Assembly: GCF_022213065.1 (NCBI RefSeq)
Contig: NZ_JAKLJA010000001.1
Location: 310,001-374,000 of the forward strand
DNA: 64,000 nt
Direction: 5' to 3'
DNA from: Paraburkholderia tagetis
Lineage (GTDB): Bacteria; Pseudomonadota; Gammaproteobacteria; Burkholderiales; Burkholderiaceae
In this document: one piece after another, positions 44,540 to 53,373 of the stretch
How positions within the stretch are numbered: position 1 is the first letter of the stretch
How the letters are laid out: each line of letters begins with the position of its first letter
Notes under the pieces: model-generated
Databases searched by the model: none
Seen by the model: only the letters and a program-made list of their open reading frames with translations
Told to the model about the DNA's origin: nothing
Position numbers and translations under genes: made by a program

Positions 44540-45613
44540 ATGGGCAGCAACGGTGAGCAACGCAGTGAACAGCGCAGTGAACAGCGCTTTGCGGGCACGA
44601 CGTATGTGTACGTGTCGAATGCGGATAGCGGGGACATCTCGGTGTTCCGCATGAACGATATGAACGACGAGGATGGCGGGCTCGTCGCCGTACAGACGGT
44701 GCTGGTGGGCGGCACGATCATGCCGATGACGCTCTCGCCCGATCGGCGCCGGCTCTACGCGGCGTTGCGCTCGCAACCGTATTGCGTGGTGAGTTTCGCG
44801 CTCGATCCGCTCGACGGACGCCTCACCGAGCTTGGGCGCGCGCCGCTTGCCGGGAGCATGGCGTATCTCGCCACCGATGCGGCAGGCCGCTATCTGCTGG
44901 GCGCGTCGTATGGCGGCAACCTGCTCGCGGTGAACCGCATCGGCAGCGACGGGGTGGCCGGCGACGTGCAGCAGATCGTCGGCACGGGGCCGCACGCGCA
45001 TGCGGTCCGCACCTCGGCCGACAATCGCTTTGCGTTCGCGGCGGTGCTGGGCGCGAATCAATTATTGCGGCTGGATTTCGATGCATCGGCGGGGCGGCTC
45101 GCCGAAGATGCCACGCCTGCCTGGACGCTGCCGGCCGGCTCGGGCCCGCGCCATTTCGTGTTTTCCGCCGACGAGCGCTTCGTCTATCTGCTCGACGAAC
45201 TGGACGGCATGCTGCACGCGCTGGCGTTCGACCGCACGCACGGCACGCTCGATGCCGTTCAGTCCGTTTCGACGCTGCCGCCCGACTTTCAGGGCGAGCA
45301 GCCTTGGGGCGCCGATCTGCATCTCACGCCGGACGGGCGCTTCCTCTATGCGTCCGAGCGCACCTCCAGCACGCTCGCGGCGTTTCGTGTGGATGCGGCC
45401 ACGGGCAAGCTCGCGCGCATCGGCACGTATGGCACGCAAAAGCAGCCACGCGGCTTCAGGATCGATCCAACCGGGCGCTTTCTGTTCGCGGTGGGGCAGT
45501 TGTCGCCGCTCATGAGTGTCTACCGCATCGACGCCGAAACCGGCGCGCTGCGCGAATGCGGCCAATATCCCGTTGGCAAGGGCGCGAACTGGGTGGAAGT
45601 GGTGCGCGTCTGA
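44540..45613 (+). CDS. Beta-propeller lactonase (YbhE/6-phosphogluconolactonase family)
   Basis: 357 residues. Seven-bladed propeller with repeated blades such as YVYVSNADSGDISVFRM, MTLSPDRRRLYAAL, FVFSADERFVYLLDELDGMLHAL and LHLTPDGRFLYASERTSSTLAAF. Opens sugar lactones to acids. The N-terminus bears an SEQRSEQRSEQR repeat. ATG 44540 has AAGGAC close upstream; longer frames look non-coding. Divergent from a sugar-acid carrier. Whether it acts on 6-phosphogluconolactone or a free aldonolactone cannot be told. Confidence 0.88.
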   Translation: MGSNGEQRSEQRSEQRFAGTTYVYVSNADSGDISVFRMNDMNDEDGGLVAVQTVLVGGTIMPMTLSPDRRRLYAALRSQPYCVVSFALDPLDGRLTELGRAPLAGSMAYLATDAAGRYLLGASYGGNLLAVNRIGSDGVAGDVQQIVGTGPHAHAVRTSADNRFAFAAVLGANQLLRLDFDASAGRLAEDATPAWTLPAGSGPRHFVFSADERFVYLLDELDGMLHALAFDRTHGTLDAVQSVSTLPPDFQGEQPWGADLHLTPDGRFLYASERTSSTLAAFRVDAATGKLARIGTYGTQKQPRGFRIDPTGRFLFAVGQLSPLMSVYRIDAETGALRECGQYPVGKGANWVEVVRV

Positions 45614-45933
45614 ATGTCGAGCCGTGGATGAATCGGGCGGGCGTTAGCGCAGCGAGTCAGTGAGCCAGTGAGCCAGTGAGCCAGTGAGCGATGCGCTCGC
45701 CGTCGAGGCGCGAGCCTTCGGCGCTCGTGCTGATGCGGGCACGCGCTTCGGTGCGCGCGAAGCCTCCATGGTGCAGACACGTGATCGTGCGGCACAGTTT
45801 TCTCGTCACTTCTTTTATCATGGGGTCGCTCGCAGTTCGCGGTTATCGAGTTATCGAGTGTTTCGCCACGGCTGCGCGCGTTGCGGGGAATATCCCTTGT
45901 GAGTTCCATCATGCATGAACGGAGCGTTCGAAC
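45614..45933. other. Intergenic region with tandem repeats
   Basis: 320 bases. TGAGCCAG is repeated in tandem at about 45660-45685, and TTATCGAG twice at 45842-45858. An AT-richer stretch near 45800-45830 may hold the promoter of the next gene. No gene supported. Confidence 0.55.
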
Positions 45934-46935
45934 ATGAAAGTGTTGATCACCGGCGGTGCGGGGTTTCTGGGCCAGCGTCTCGCACGCGAACTGCTCGCGC
46001 GCGGCGCGTTGCACCTGGCGCCGCATGGCGCAAGTGCGGAGCCCGAGCCGATCACCGAGCTCGTGCTGCTCGACGTGACGCGGGCGAGCGGACCGGACGA
46101 TGTGCGCGTGCGCATCGAAGTCGGCGACATCGCGCAGCGCGACGTGCTGGAGCGCGCGATCGATGCGCAGACGGCCGTGGTCTTTCATCTGGCCGCGATC
46201 GTCAGCGCTCAGGCGGAGGCCGATTTCGATCTCGGCATGCGCATCAATCTCGACGCCACGCGCATCTTGCTCGATGTGTGCCGCGCGCGCGGACACAAGC
46301 CGCGCGTGGTGTTCACGAGTTCCGTGGCCGTGTATGGCGGCGAGCTGCCCGAAGAGGTGCAGGAAGATACCGCGTTGAATCCGCAGTCGTCGTATGGCAC
46401 GCAGAAGGCGATGGTCGAGTTGCTGCTGTGCGACTACTCGCGACGCGGCTTCATCGATGGCCGCGCGCTGCGCCTGCCCACCGTCAGCGTGCGGCCCGGC
46501 AAGCCCAATGCGGCAGCGTCGTCGTTTGCGAGCGCCATCGTGCGCGAGCCGCTGAACGGCGAGACCACCGCGTGCCCCGTGAGCGGCGCGACGCGCGTGT
46601 GGCTGCTCTCGCCGCGCAAGGCGGTCCAGTGTCTCGTGGCGGGCAGCGAAATCGACGCGGCCGCGCTGGGCGAGCGGCGTACCGTGAATCTGCCGGGCGT
46701 CAGCGCAAGCGTCGACGAGATGGTGGAGACGCTGAGCAAAGTGGGCGGCGAGGCGGCGGTGGCGCGCATCGAATGGGTGCCGGACGAGCGCGTGGAGAAG
46801 ATCGTCGAGAGCTGGCCGGCAAGCTGGGACACGGCGCGCGCGCGAGCGCTCGGCTTCGCGGGCGACGGCTCGTTTCGCGCCATCGTACAGGCCTATATGG
46901 AAGACGAGTTGCATGTGCCGCACAAGCGGCATTGA
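45934..46935 (+). CDS. denD: NAD-dependent epimerase/dehydratase, D-erythronate dehydrogenase-like
   Basis: 333 residues, extended SDR fold. Nucleotide loop MKVLITGGAGFLGQRLARELL, then DIAQRDVLERAI, VVFHLAAIVSAQAEADFDLG, active Ser/Tyr/Lys in FTSSVAVYGGELP and SSYGTQKAMVELLL, and RLPTVSVRPGKPNAAASSFAS. The RPGKPNAAAS segment is characteristic of DenD, which oxidises D-erythronate to 2-oxo-tetronate. The kinase, aldolase and isomerase partners of that pathway are not adjacent. Ribosome site is GGAGCG before ATG 45934. Confidence 0.82.
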   Translation: MKVLITGGAGFLGQRLARELLARGALHLAPHGASAEPEPITELVLLDVTRASGPDDVRVRIEVGDIAQRDVLERAIDAQTAVVFHLAAIVSAQAEADFDLGMRINLDATRILLDVCRARGHKPRVVFTSSVAVYGGELPEEVQEDTALNPQSSYGTQKAMVELLLCDYSRRGFIDGRALRLPTVSVRPGKPNAAASSFASAIVREPLNGETTACPVSGATRVWLLSPRKAVQCLVAGSEIDAAALGERRTVNLPGVSASVDEMVETLSKVGGEAAVARIEWVPDERVEKIVESWPASWDTARARALGFAGDGSFRAIVQAYMEDELHVPHKRH

Positions 46936-47170
46936 GCGTGGGTAGCGGCGGCGGGGCACGCAACCCAGGCACGGCGGGGCGCATGGGGCATCGTGCCGGG
47001 GGGCGCTGGCCTGGGCGGGGTTCGGACGTATCATGCTGCCTTGCGCTGCGGCGCACCCCGCCGTTCACCGCGCAAGTCGTCCCGCAGTTCGCCCTGTATG
47101 ACGATTCTGCTCTGGCTACACGGCCGCTTATTCGGGCCTTATTCAGGCATTACCCAAGTACTAACCAGGC

Positions 47171-48175
47171 ATGCAACTCACGGGCTCGACGGTTCCCATC
47201 TCTCTGGTACGCGGCTTTCTTGCCGCTGCCCACGCGCGTCCGGAAGTCGTTGGCCGCTATCTGGAGCAGGCGGGCATTCCCGAGGAACTGCTCGACGAAC
47301 TTGGCGCGCGCGTGACGGAGGAGCAGTTCTCCACGCTCTACCGTTTGCTCGCGATCGAACTCGACGACGAGATGCCCGGCATCTTCAGCCGCCCGTTTCG
47401 CAGCGGCACGCTGAAATTCCTTAGCCTGAGCCTGCTGGATGCGCGCAATCTCGAGACGGCGCTGCATCGCTTCGGGCAGTTCTTTCATATCGTGCTCGAC
47501 GACTTCCGGCTCGAATCGCGCCGCAGCGAACTCGTGGCCCAGGTCGAATTGCGCCCGCATGCCGCGTTCGGGTCCATCGGTCCGCTCGGTCAGGAGCTGA
47601 TGCTCAAGCTCGCGCACGGCGTTTCCTCGTGGTTGATCGGCCAGAAAATTCCGCTACTGGAAGTCGAGCTGGCCTGCGAGCGGCAGCCTCACGCGCTCGA
47701 TCACCGCTACTTCTTCTCCTGCCCGGTGCGTTTTGGCTGCGAGACCGCCTTGTTCCGTTTCAGCGCCGCCTACCTCGACATGCCGATCCGGCAAAGCAAG
47801 CGCAACCTGAGGCAGTTTCTCGCGCGCTCGCCCGGGGAGTGGATCTTCGAATCGTTCAGCGAGCAGCTCGTGAGCCATCAGGTGCGCCAGTATCTGGCCA
47901 GCACGCTGCCCGATTTGCCGACCATCGAGGCGGCGTCCGCGCATTTGCATTGTTCGGTGCGCACGCTGTGCCGGCGGCTTGCGTCCGAAGACACCTCGTT
48001 TCAGGTGCTCAAGGACGACCTGCGCCGCGACGTGGCGATCCAGCGCCTCACCGATACGCAGGACACCATCGCCGCCATTGGCGCCGATATCGGTTTCGAC
48101 GACCCCAGCGCGTTTCATCGCGCCTTCCGCCACTGGACCGGCAGCACGCCCGGCACTTATCGCGGGCGTCCCTGA
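47171..48175 (+). CDS. AraC family transcriptional regulator
   Basis: 334 residues. N-terminal arabinose-binding-like domain of the OruR/ArgR group (FLAAAHARPEVVGRYLEQAGIP, LSLSLLDARNLETALHRFGQFF), C-terminal double HTH (about 230-330) with SAHLHCSVRTLCRRLASEDTSFQVLKDDLR and GADIGFDDPSAFHRAFRHWTG. Lies between the dehydrogenase at 45934 and the beta-oxidation block, same direction as both. The following fatty-acid genes are a possible target but this is only position. Confidence 0.92.
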   Translation: MQLTGSTVPISLVRGFLAAAHARPEVVGRYLEQAGIPEELLDELGARVTEEQFSTLYRLLAIELDDEMPGIFSRPFRSGTLKFLSLSLLDARNLETALHRFGQFFHIVLDDFRLESRRSELVAQVELRPHAAFGSIGPLGQELMLKLAHGVSSWLIGQKIPLLEVELACERQPHALDHRYFFSCPVRFGCETALFRFSAAYLDMPIRQSKRNLRQFLARSPGEWIFESFSEQLVSHQVRQYLASTLPDLPTIEAASAHLHCSVRTLCRRLASEDTSFQVLKDDLRRDVAIQRLTDTQDTIAAIGADIGFDDPSAFHRAFRHWTGSTPGTYRGRP

Positions 48176-48188
48176 GCGGCGCGTAGCA

Positions 48189-48212
48189 GCGCCCCCTGCC
48201 CTCAGGGGGCGC
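48189..48212 (+). terminator. Hairpin after the AraC gene
   Basis: GCGCCCCCT (48189-48197) pairs perfectly with AGGGGGCGC (48204-48212), 6-base loop, 14 bases past the stop. No T-run. Confidence 0.6.
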
Positions 48213-48424
48213 GCGCCGAAGGCACCAGGTTCAACCCTGGGAGACGCTCCTTTACGCCGAGATTCGACACAGCGTGGCCAGATTTGTCACTAGATGGGCC
48301 AGTTTGGACAGTTTCGCAGCCGGTTTTTACGGCTACGATCAACCCCACATCGCCTCTGGCGCACCGGTTTCACAAATCGGCTCGCGCTGCGGCTCCCGAG
48401 ATCCACGCGTGAAAAAGGTTCGCC

Positions 48425-50215
48425 ATGAGCTTTACTGCCCCCGTCAAAGACATGCTGTTCGTGCTCAAGGAGCTGGCCGGCATCGACGAAGTTGCCGCAT
48501 TGCCCGGCTTCGAGGATGCCGGCTTCGAGACCGCCCAGGCGGTGCTGGAAGAAGCCGCGAAGCTGTGCGGGGAAGTGCTCGCGCCGCTGAATGTCGAGGG
48601 CGACCGCGCGCCGAGTAGCTGGCGTGACGGCGAAGTCACGGCAACGCCGGGCTTCAAGGCCGCGTTCGACCAGTTCGCCGAAGGCGGCTGGCAAGGTTTG
48701 CAACATCCCGCCGAGTTCGGCGGTCAGGAACTGCCGAAGCTGATCGGCACGCCCTGCAACGAGATGGTCAACGCCGCGAATCTTTCGTTCGCGCTGTGCC
48801 CGCTCTTGACCGATGGCGCGATCGAGGCACTGCTGACCGCGGGCACCGAAGAGCAAAAGGCCCGCTACGTGCCGAAGCTCATCTCGGGCGAGTGGACCGG
48901 CACGATGAACCTGACCGAGCCGCAGGCCGGCTCCGATCTCGCGCTGGTGCGCTCGCGCGCCGAGCCGCAAGCGGACGGTTCGTACCGCGTCTTCGGCACC
49001 AAGATCTTTATCACGTGGGGCGAGCATGACATGGCGAAGAACATCGTCCATCTCGTGCTGGCGCGCGTGCCGAACGCACCCGAAGGCGTGAAGGGCATTT
49101 CGCTTTTCATCGTGCCGAAGTTCCTCGTCAACGAGGACGGCAGCCTCGGCGCGCGCAACGACGTGCATTGCGTGTCGATCGAGCACAAGCTCGGCATCAA
49201 GGCGAGCCCGACGGCCGTGCTGCAATACGGCGATAACGGCGGCGCGATCGGCTATCTCGTGGGCGAAGAGAACCGCGGCCTCGAATACATGTTCGTGATG
49301 ATGAACGCGGCGCGCTTCGGCGTGGGTACGCAGGGCGTGGCGATTGCCGAGCGCGCGTACCAGCAGGCGGCGGCGTTCGCGAAGGAGCGCGTGCAGAGCC
49401 GTCCCGTGGATGGCTCGGCGAAGCAGCCGGTCACCATCGTGCATCACCCCGACGTGCGCCGCATGCTCGCCACCATGCGCTCGATGACCGAAGGCGCGCG
49501 TGCGCTCGCCTATGTGGCGGCGAGCCACTGCGATATCGCGCATCGTCATCCGGACGAAGGCGTGCGCGCACAGCATCAGGCGATCTACGAGTTCCTCGTG
49601 CCGATCGTAAAGGGCTGGAGCACCGAGATGGCCAACGAGGTCACGAGCCTCGGCGTGCAGGTGCACGGCGGCATGGGCTTTATCGAGGAAACGGGCGCGG
49701 CACAGCACTATCGCGACGCACGCATTCTCGCGATCTATGAAGGCACGACGGCGATCCAGGCGAACGACCTGATTGGCCGCAAGACGGCGCGCGACGGCGG
49801 CGCGATAGCGAAGGCGCTGCTCGACGAAGTGGCGAAGACGGCCGAGTCGCTCGCAGAGGTCGGCGGCGCGGCGGCGGCTTCGATGCGCTTGCAGCTCGAG
49901 CAAGGCGCGCAGGCACTTTCGCGCGTCGTCGATTTCATGATCGAGAACGTCAAGCGCGATCCGAACGGCACCTTCATGGGTAGCGTTCCTTATCTGAAAC
50001 TCGCGGGCATCGTGCTGTGCGGCTGGCAACTCGGGCGTGCGTTGCTCGTGGCGCAGCGCAAGCTCGCCGACGATCCGTCGTTCTACGGCGCGAAGATCGC
50101 GATGGCGCAGTTCTATGCCGAACACGTGCTCTCGCAGGCCAACGGCCTCGCGACGGCAGCGCTGGGCGCGCGGGGCGCGGAAGGCGTACTGGCACTCACG
50201 GAAGATCAGTTCTGA
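48425..50215 (+). CDS. Acyl-CoA dehydrogenase, long C-terminally extended type
   Basis: 596 residues, the length of DmdC/FadE5-like enzymes with an extra C-terminal domain, longer than the ~380 of short-chain types. FAD and substrate segments: LTEPQAGSDLALVRSRAEP, FITWGEHDMAKNIVHLVLARV, VQVHGGMGFIEETGAAQHYRDARILAIYEGTTAIQ with the catalytic Glu in YEGTT, and the C-terminal domain with SVPYLKLAGIVLCGWQLGRAL. First step of beta-oxidation, electrons to ETF. Leads a set with ETF-QO, thiolase and acyl-CoA ligase. Confidence 0.95.
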   Translation: MSFTAPVKDMLFVLKELAGIDEVAALPGFEDAGFETAQAVLEEAAKLCGEVLAPLNVEGDRAPSSWRDGEVTATPGFKAAFDQFAEGGWQGLQHPAEFGGQELPKLIGTPCNEMVNAANLSFALCPLLTDGAIEALLTAGTEEQKARYVPKLISGEWTGTMNLTEPQAGSDLALVRSRAEPQADGSYRVFGTKIFITWGEHDMAKNIVHLVLARVPNAPEGVKGISLFIVPKFLVNEDGSLGARNDVHCVSIEHKLGIKASPTAVLQYGDNGGAIGYLVGEENRGLEYMFVMMNAARFGVGTQGVAIAERAYQQAAAFAKERVQSRPVDGSAKQPVTIVHHPDVRRMLATMRSMTEGARALAYVAASHCDIAHRHPDEGVRAQHQAIYEFLVPIVKGWSTEMANEVTSLGVQVHGGMGFIEETGAAQHYRDARILAIYEGTTAIQANDLIGRKTARDGGAIAKALLDEVAKTAESLAEVGGAAAASMRLQLEQGAQALSRVVDFMIENVKRDPNGTFMGSVPYLKLAGIVLCGWQLGRALLVAQRKLADDPSFYGAKIAMAQFYAEHVLSQANGLATAALGARGAEGVLALTEDQF

Positions 50216-50261
50216 TACCGGCTGACGCCGGCCCGATGCGGGCAGAAAAGGGAAACGCAGC

Positions 50262-51935
50262 ATGAATACGAACGATTTGATCGCACAATACGGCCCACGC
50301 GAGTCGATGGAATACGACGTGGTGATCGTGGGCGGCGGCCCTGCGGGCCTCGCTGCGGCGATCCGCCTGAAGCAGCTGGCGCAGGAAAAAGGCGTCGAGA
50401 TCGGCGTGTGCGTGCTGGAGAAAGGCTCGGAAATCGGGGCGCATATTCTCTCGGGCGCGGTCATGGATCCGCGCGCCATCGGCGAACTGATTCCCGACTG
50501 GAAGGAGCAAGGCGCGCCGCTGAACGTGCCCGTTACCGAAGATCAATTTCTTTTCCTTTCGGAAACCGGCGCGAAGACGGTGCCCAACTGGGCGCTGCCG
50601 GATAACTTCAAGAACCACGGCAACTATGTGATCAGCCTCGCGAACGTCACGCGCTGGCTGGGTCAGCAGGCCGAGGCGCTGGGCGTGGAAATCTTCCCGG
50701 GCTTTCCGGCCGCTGAAGTGCTTTATAACGACGATGGCTCGGTCAAGGGCGTGGCTACGGGCAACATGGGCGTCGGCAAGGATGGCGAGCCGACCGAGAA
50801 TTTCCAGCTCGGCATGGAGTTGCACGCCAAATACACGCTGTTCTGCGAAGGCTGCCGCGGGCATCTGGGCCGGCAACTGAACGAGAAGTTCAAGCTCGGC
50901 AAGGACGCGGACCCGCAGGTGTACGGCATCGGCATCAAGGAGCTGTGGGAGATCGATCCGGCGAAGCATAAGCCGGGCCTCGTGATTCACACGGCGGGCT
51001 GGCCGCTCGAAAAGGACACTTATGGCGGCTCGTTCCTCTACCACATCGACAACAACCAGGTGATGGTGGGCTTTGTCGTTGGTCTCGCGTACACGAATCC
51101 GTATCTTTCGCCGTTCGAGGAATTCCAGCGCTACAAGACGCATCCGGCGATCCGCAAATATCTGGAAGGCGGCAAGCGCGTTTCCTATGGCGCGCGTGCG
51201 ATGACGGCAGGCGGACTGATGTCGCTGCCGAAGCTGGTGTTCCCAGGTGGCGCTTTGGTGGGCGACGATGCGGGCTTCCTGAACGCCGCGCGCATCAAGG
51301 GTAGTCACGCGGCGATCAAGACCGGCATGCTCGCGGCGGACGCGGCGTTCGAAGCGGTGCAGGCAGGCCGTCAAAGCGATGAACTCACGACGTACCCGGA
51401 AGCGTTCAAGAACTCGTGGCTGCACGAAGAACTCTACAAGGCGCGCAACTTCAAGCAGTGGATGAGCAAAGGCCTGTATCTGGGCACGCTGATGGTGGGT
51501 GTCGAGCAGAAGCTGCTGGGCGGCAACGTGCCGTGGACGCTGCATCACCAACATCGCGATCACGAGATGCTCAAGCCTGCATCGCAGTGCAAGCCCATCG
51601 ACTATCCGAAGCCCGATGGCAAGCTCACGTTCGACCGTCTCTCTTCCGTGTTCATTTCTAATACGAATCACGAAGAGAACCAGCCCGCGCATTTGACGCT
51701 GAAGGACATCAGCGTGCCGGTCGGCATCAACCTCAAAACTTATGCGGGTCCTGAGGCGCGCTTCTGTCCGGCAGGCGTTTACGAGTTTGTCAAAGCCGAT
51801 TCGGACGAAGATCGCTTGCAGATCAACGCGCAGAATTGCGTACACTGCAAGACGTGCGACATCAAGGACCCGACGCAGAACATCGTGTGGGTCACGCCCG
51901 AAGGCGGCGGCGGCCCCAACTATCCGAACATGTAA
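50262..51935 (+). CDS. Electron transfer flavoprotein-ubiquinone oxidoreductase
   Basis: 557 residues. Takes electrons from reduced ETF to ubiquinone at the membrane. FAD loop VVIVGGGPAGLAAAIRLKQL, EKGSEIGAHILSGAVMDPRA, TYGGSFLYHIDNNQVMVGFVVGL and the C-terminal [4Fe-4S] domain with FCPAGVYEF and CVHCKTCDIKDPTQNIVWV. Full length. Forty-six bases behind the acyl-CoA dehydrogenase gene, whose electrons it should receive through ETF, not encoded here. Confidence 0.96.
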   Translation: MNTNDLIAQYGPRESMEYDVVIVGGGPAGLAAAIRLKQLAQEKGVEIGVCVLEKGSEIGAHILSGAVMDPRAIGELIPDWKEQGAPLNVPVTEDQFLFLSETGAKTVPNWALPDNFKNHGNYVISLANVTRWLGQQAEALGVEIFPGFPAAEVLYNDDGSVKGVATGNMGVGKDGEPTENFQLGMELHAKYTLFCEGCRGHLGRQLNEKFKLGKDADPQVYGIGIKELWEIDPAKHKPGLVIHTAGWPLEKDTYGGSFLYHIDNNQVMVGFVVGLAYTNPYLSPFEEFQRYKTHPAIRKYLEGGKRVSYGARAMTAGGLMSLPKLVFPGGALVGDDAGFLNAARIKGSHAAIKTGMLAADAAFEAVQAGRQSDELTTYPEAFKNSWLHEELYKARNFKQWMSKGLYLGTLMVGVEQKLLGGNVPWTLHHQHRDHEMLKPASQCKPIDYPKPDGKLTFDRLSSVFISNTNHEENQPAHLTLKDISVPVGINLKTYAGPEARFCPAGVYEFVKADSDEDRLQINAQNCVHCKTCDIKDPTQNIVWVTPEGGGGPNYPNM

Positions 51936-51981
51936 TGCCCATCACGCGTTTCGCGTGAGAGCCATTGAAGGAGACAGGCAA

Positions 51982-53169
51982 ATGAGCAAGGAAGTCGTGG
52001 TGGTAGGCGGTGTGCGAACCGCAATCGGCAAATTCGGCGGCAGCCTGAAAGACATCGCGCCCACCGAGCTGGGCGCAATCGTGCTGCGCGAGCTGCTCGC
52101 GCGCACCGAGGTCAAGCCCGAGGACGTGGGCCATGTCGTGTTCGGCAATGTGATTACCACCGAGCCGAAGGATCTCTATCTCTCGCGTGTCGCGGCCATC
52201 AACGCGGGCATTCCCGATTCGACGCCCGCATTCAACGTCAATCGCCTTTGCGGCTCGGGCCTGCAGGCCATCGTCTCGGCCGCGCAGACCATTTTGCTGG
52301 GCGACGCCGATGTCGCGATCGGCGCGGGTGCGGAGAACATGAGCCGCGCGCCGTATATCGCCCCCGATATGCGCTTTGGCGCGCGCATGGGCGACTCGCG
52401 CTTCGTCGACATGATGCTCGGCGCGCTCAACGACCCCTTCAATACGGTGCACATGGGCGTGACCGCTGAAAACGTCGCGCGCAAGTTCGACATTTCGCGC
52501 GAGCGTCAGGATGCGCTTGCACTCGAGTCGCATCAGCGCGCCGCGCGCGCCATTGCCGAGGGCCGGTTCAAGAGCCAGATCGTGCCGGTCACGCAAAAGG
52601 TGAGGGGCCGCGAAGTCGTGTTCGACACCGACGAGCATCTGCGCACCGACGCAACGATCGAAGACTTCTCGAAGCTCAAGCCCGTCTTCGCGAAAGAGAA
52701 CGGCACGGTGACGGCCGGCAATGCCTCGGGCATCAACGACGCGGCCTCGGCCGTGCTGCTGATGTCGCGCGAAGCTGCCGAGCAGCGTGGCATCAAGCCG
52801 ATGGCGCGGCTCGTTGCCTATGGGCACGCAGGCGTCGATCCGCTGCACATGGGCATCGGCCCGGTGCCGGCTACGCGCCTCGCGTTGCAGCGCGCAGGCC
52901 TGCGCGTCGAAGACCTCGACGTGATCGAATCGAACGAAGCCTTCGCGGCCCAGGCGTGCGCGGTCACGCAGGAACTCGGCCTCGATCCGGCCAAGGTGAA
53001 CCCGAACGGCTCGGGCATCTCGCTCGGCCACCCGATTGGCGCGACCGGTGCGCTCATCACCGTGAAGGCACTGTACGAACTGCGGCGCACGGGCGGCCGT
53101 TATGCGCTGGTGACGATGTGCATCGGCGGCGGCCAGGGTATTGCGGCGATCTTCGAGAACCTGGCTTAA
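51982..53169 (+). CDS. Acetyl-CoA acetyltransferase (thiolase)
   Basis: 395 residues. Nucleophilic Cys in NRLCGSGLQAIVSAAQ, then GHPIGATGALITVKAL and the second Cys in MCIGGGQGIAAIF. Typical thiolase II opening EVVVVGGVRTAIGKFGGSL. Cleaves 3-ketoacyl-CoA or condenses acetyl-CoA. ATG 51982 follows GAAGGAGACAGGCAA; a longer frame from 51742 overlaps ETF-QO and is not used. Confidence 0.95.
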   Translation: MSKEVVVVGGVRTAIGKFGGSLKDIAPTELGAIVLRELLARTEVKPEDVGHVVFGNVITTEPKDLYLSRVAAINAGIPDSTPAFNVNRLCGSGLQAIVSAAQTILLGDADVAIGAGAENMSRAPYIAPDMRFGARMGDSRFVDMMLGALNDPFNTVHMGVTAENVARKFDISRERQDALALESHQRAARAIAEGRFKSQIVPVTQKVRGREVVFDTDEHLRTDATIEDFSKLKPVFAKENGTVTAGNASGINDAASAVLLMSREAAEQRGIKPMARLVAYGHAGVDPLHMGIGPVPATRLALQRAGLRVEDLDVIESNEAFAAQACAVTQELGLDPAKVNPNGSGISLGHPIGATGALITVKALYELRRTGGRYALVTMCIGGGQGIAAIFENLA

Positions 53170-53201
53170 GGTTCGAATTAAGGTTCGAATAAGGTTCGAT
53201 T

Positions 53202-53230
53202 GAGACTCGATCAGGGCTTGATCGAGTCTC
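53202..53230 (+). terminator. Hairpin after the thiolase gene
   Basis: GAGACTCGATCA (53202-53213) pairs perfectly with TGATCGAGTCTC (53219-53230), 5-base loop. It sits in a patch of imperfect direct repeats (AAGGTTCGAAT units at 53168-53200, CGGATTCGCTCAGGATTCG units at 53234-53260). Confidence 0.65.
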
Positions 53231-53373
53231 GCTGCGGATTCGCTCAGGATTCGCTCAGGATTCGAACAGGGCCCGAAAAAAACGCGTCAATCATGCTGGC
53301 GCGCCTCGTTTCCGAACGGGGCGTGCCCTGCAATTGCGCCTTGTAATTGATACACCGAATATTAGAGACCGCC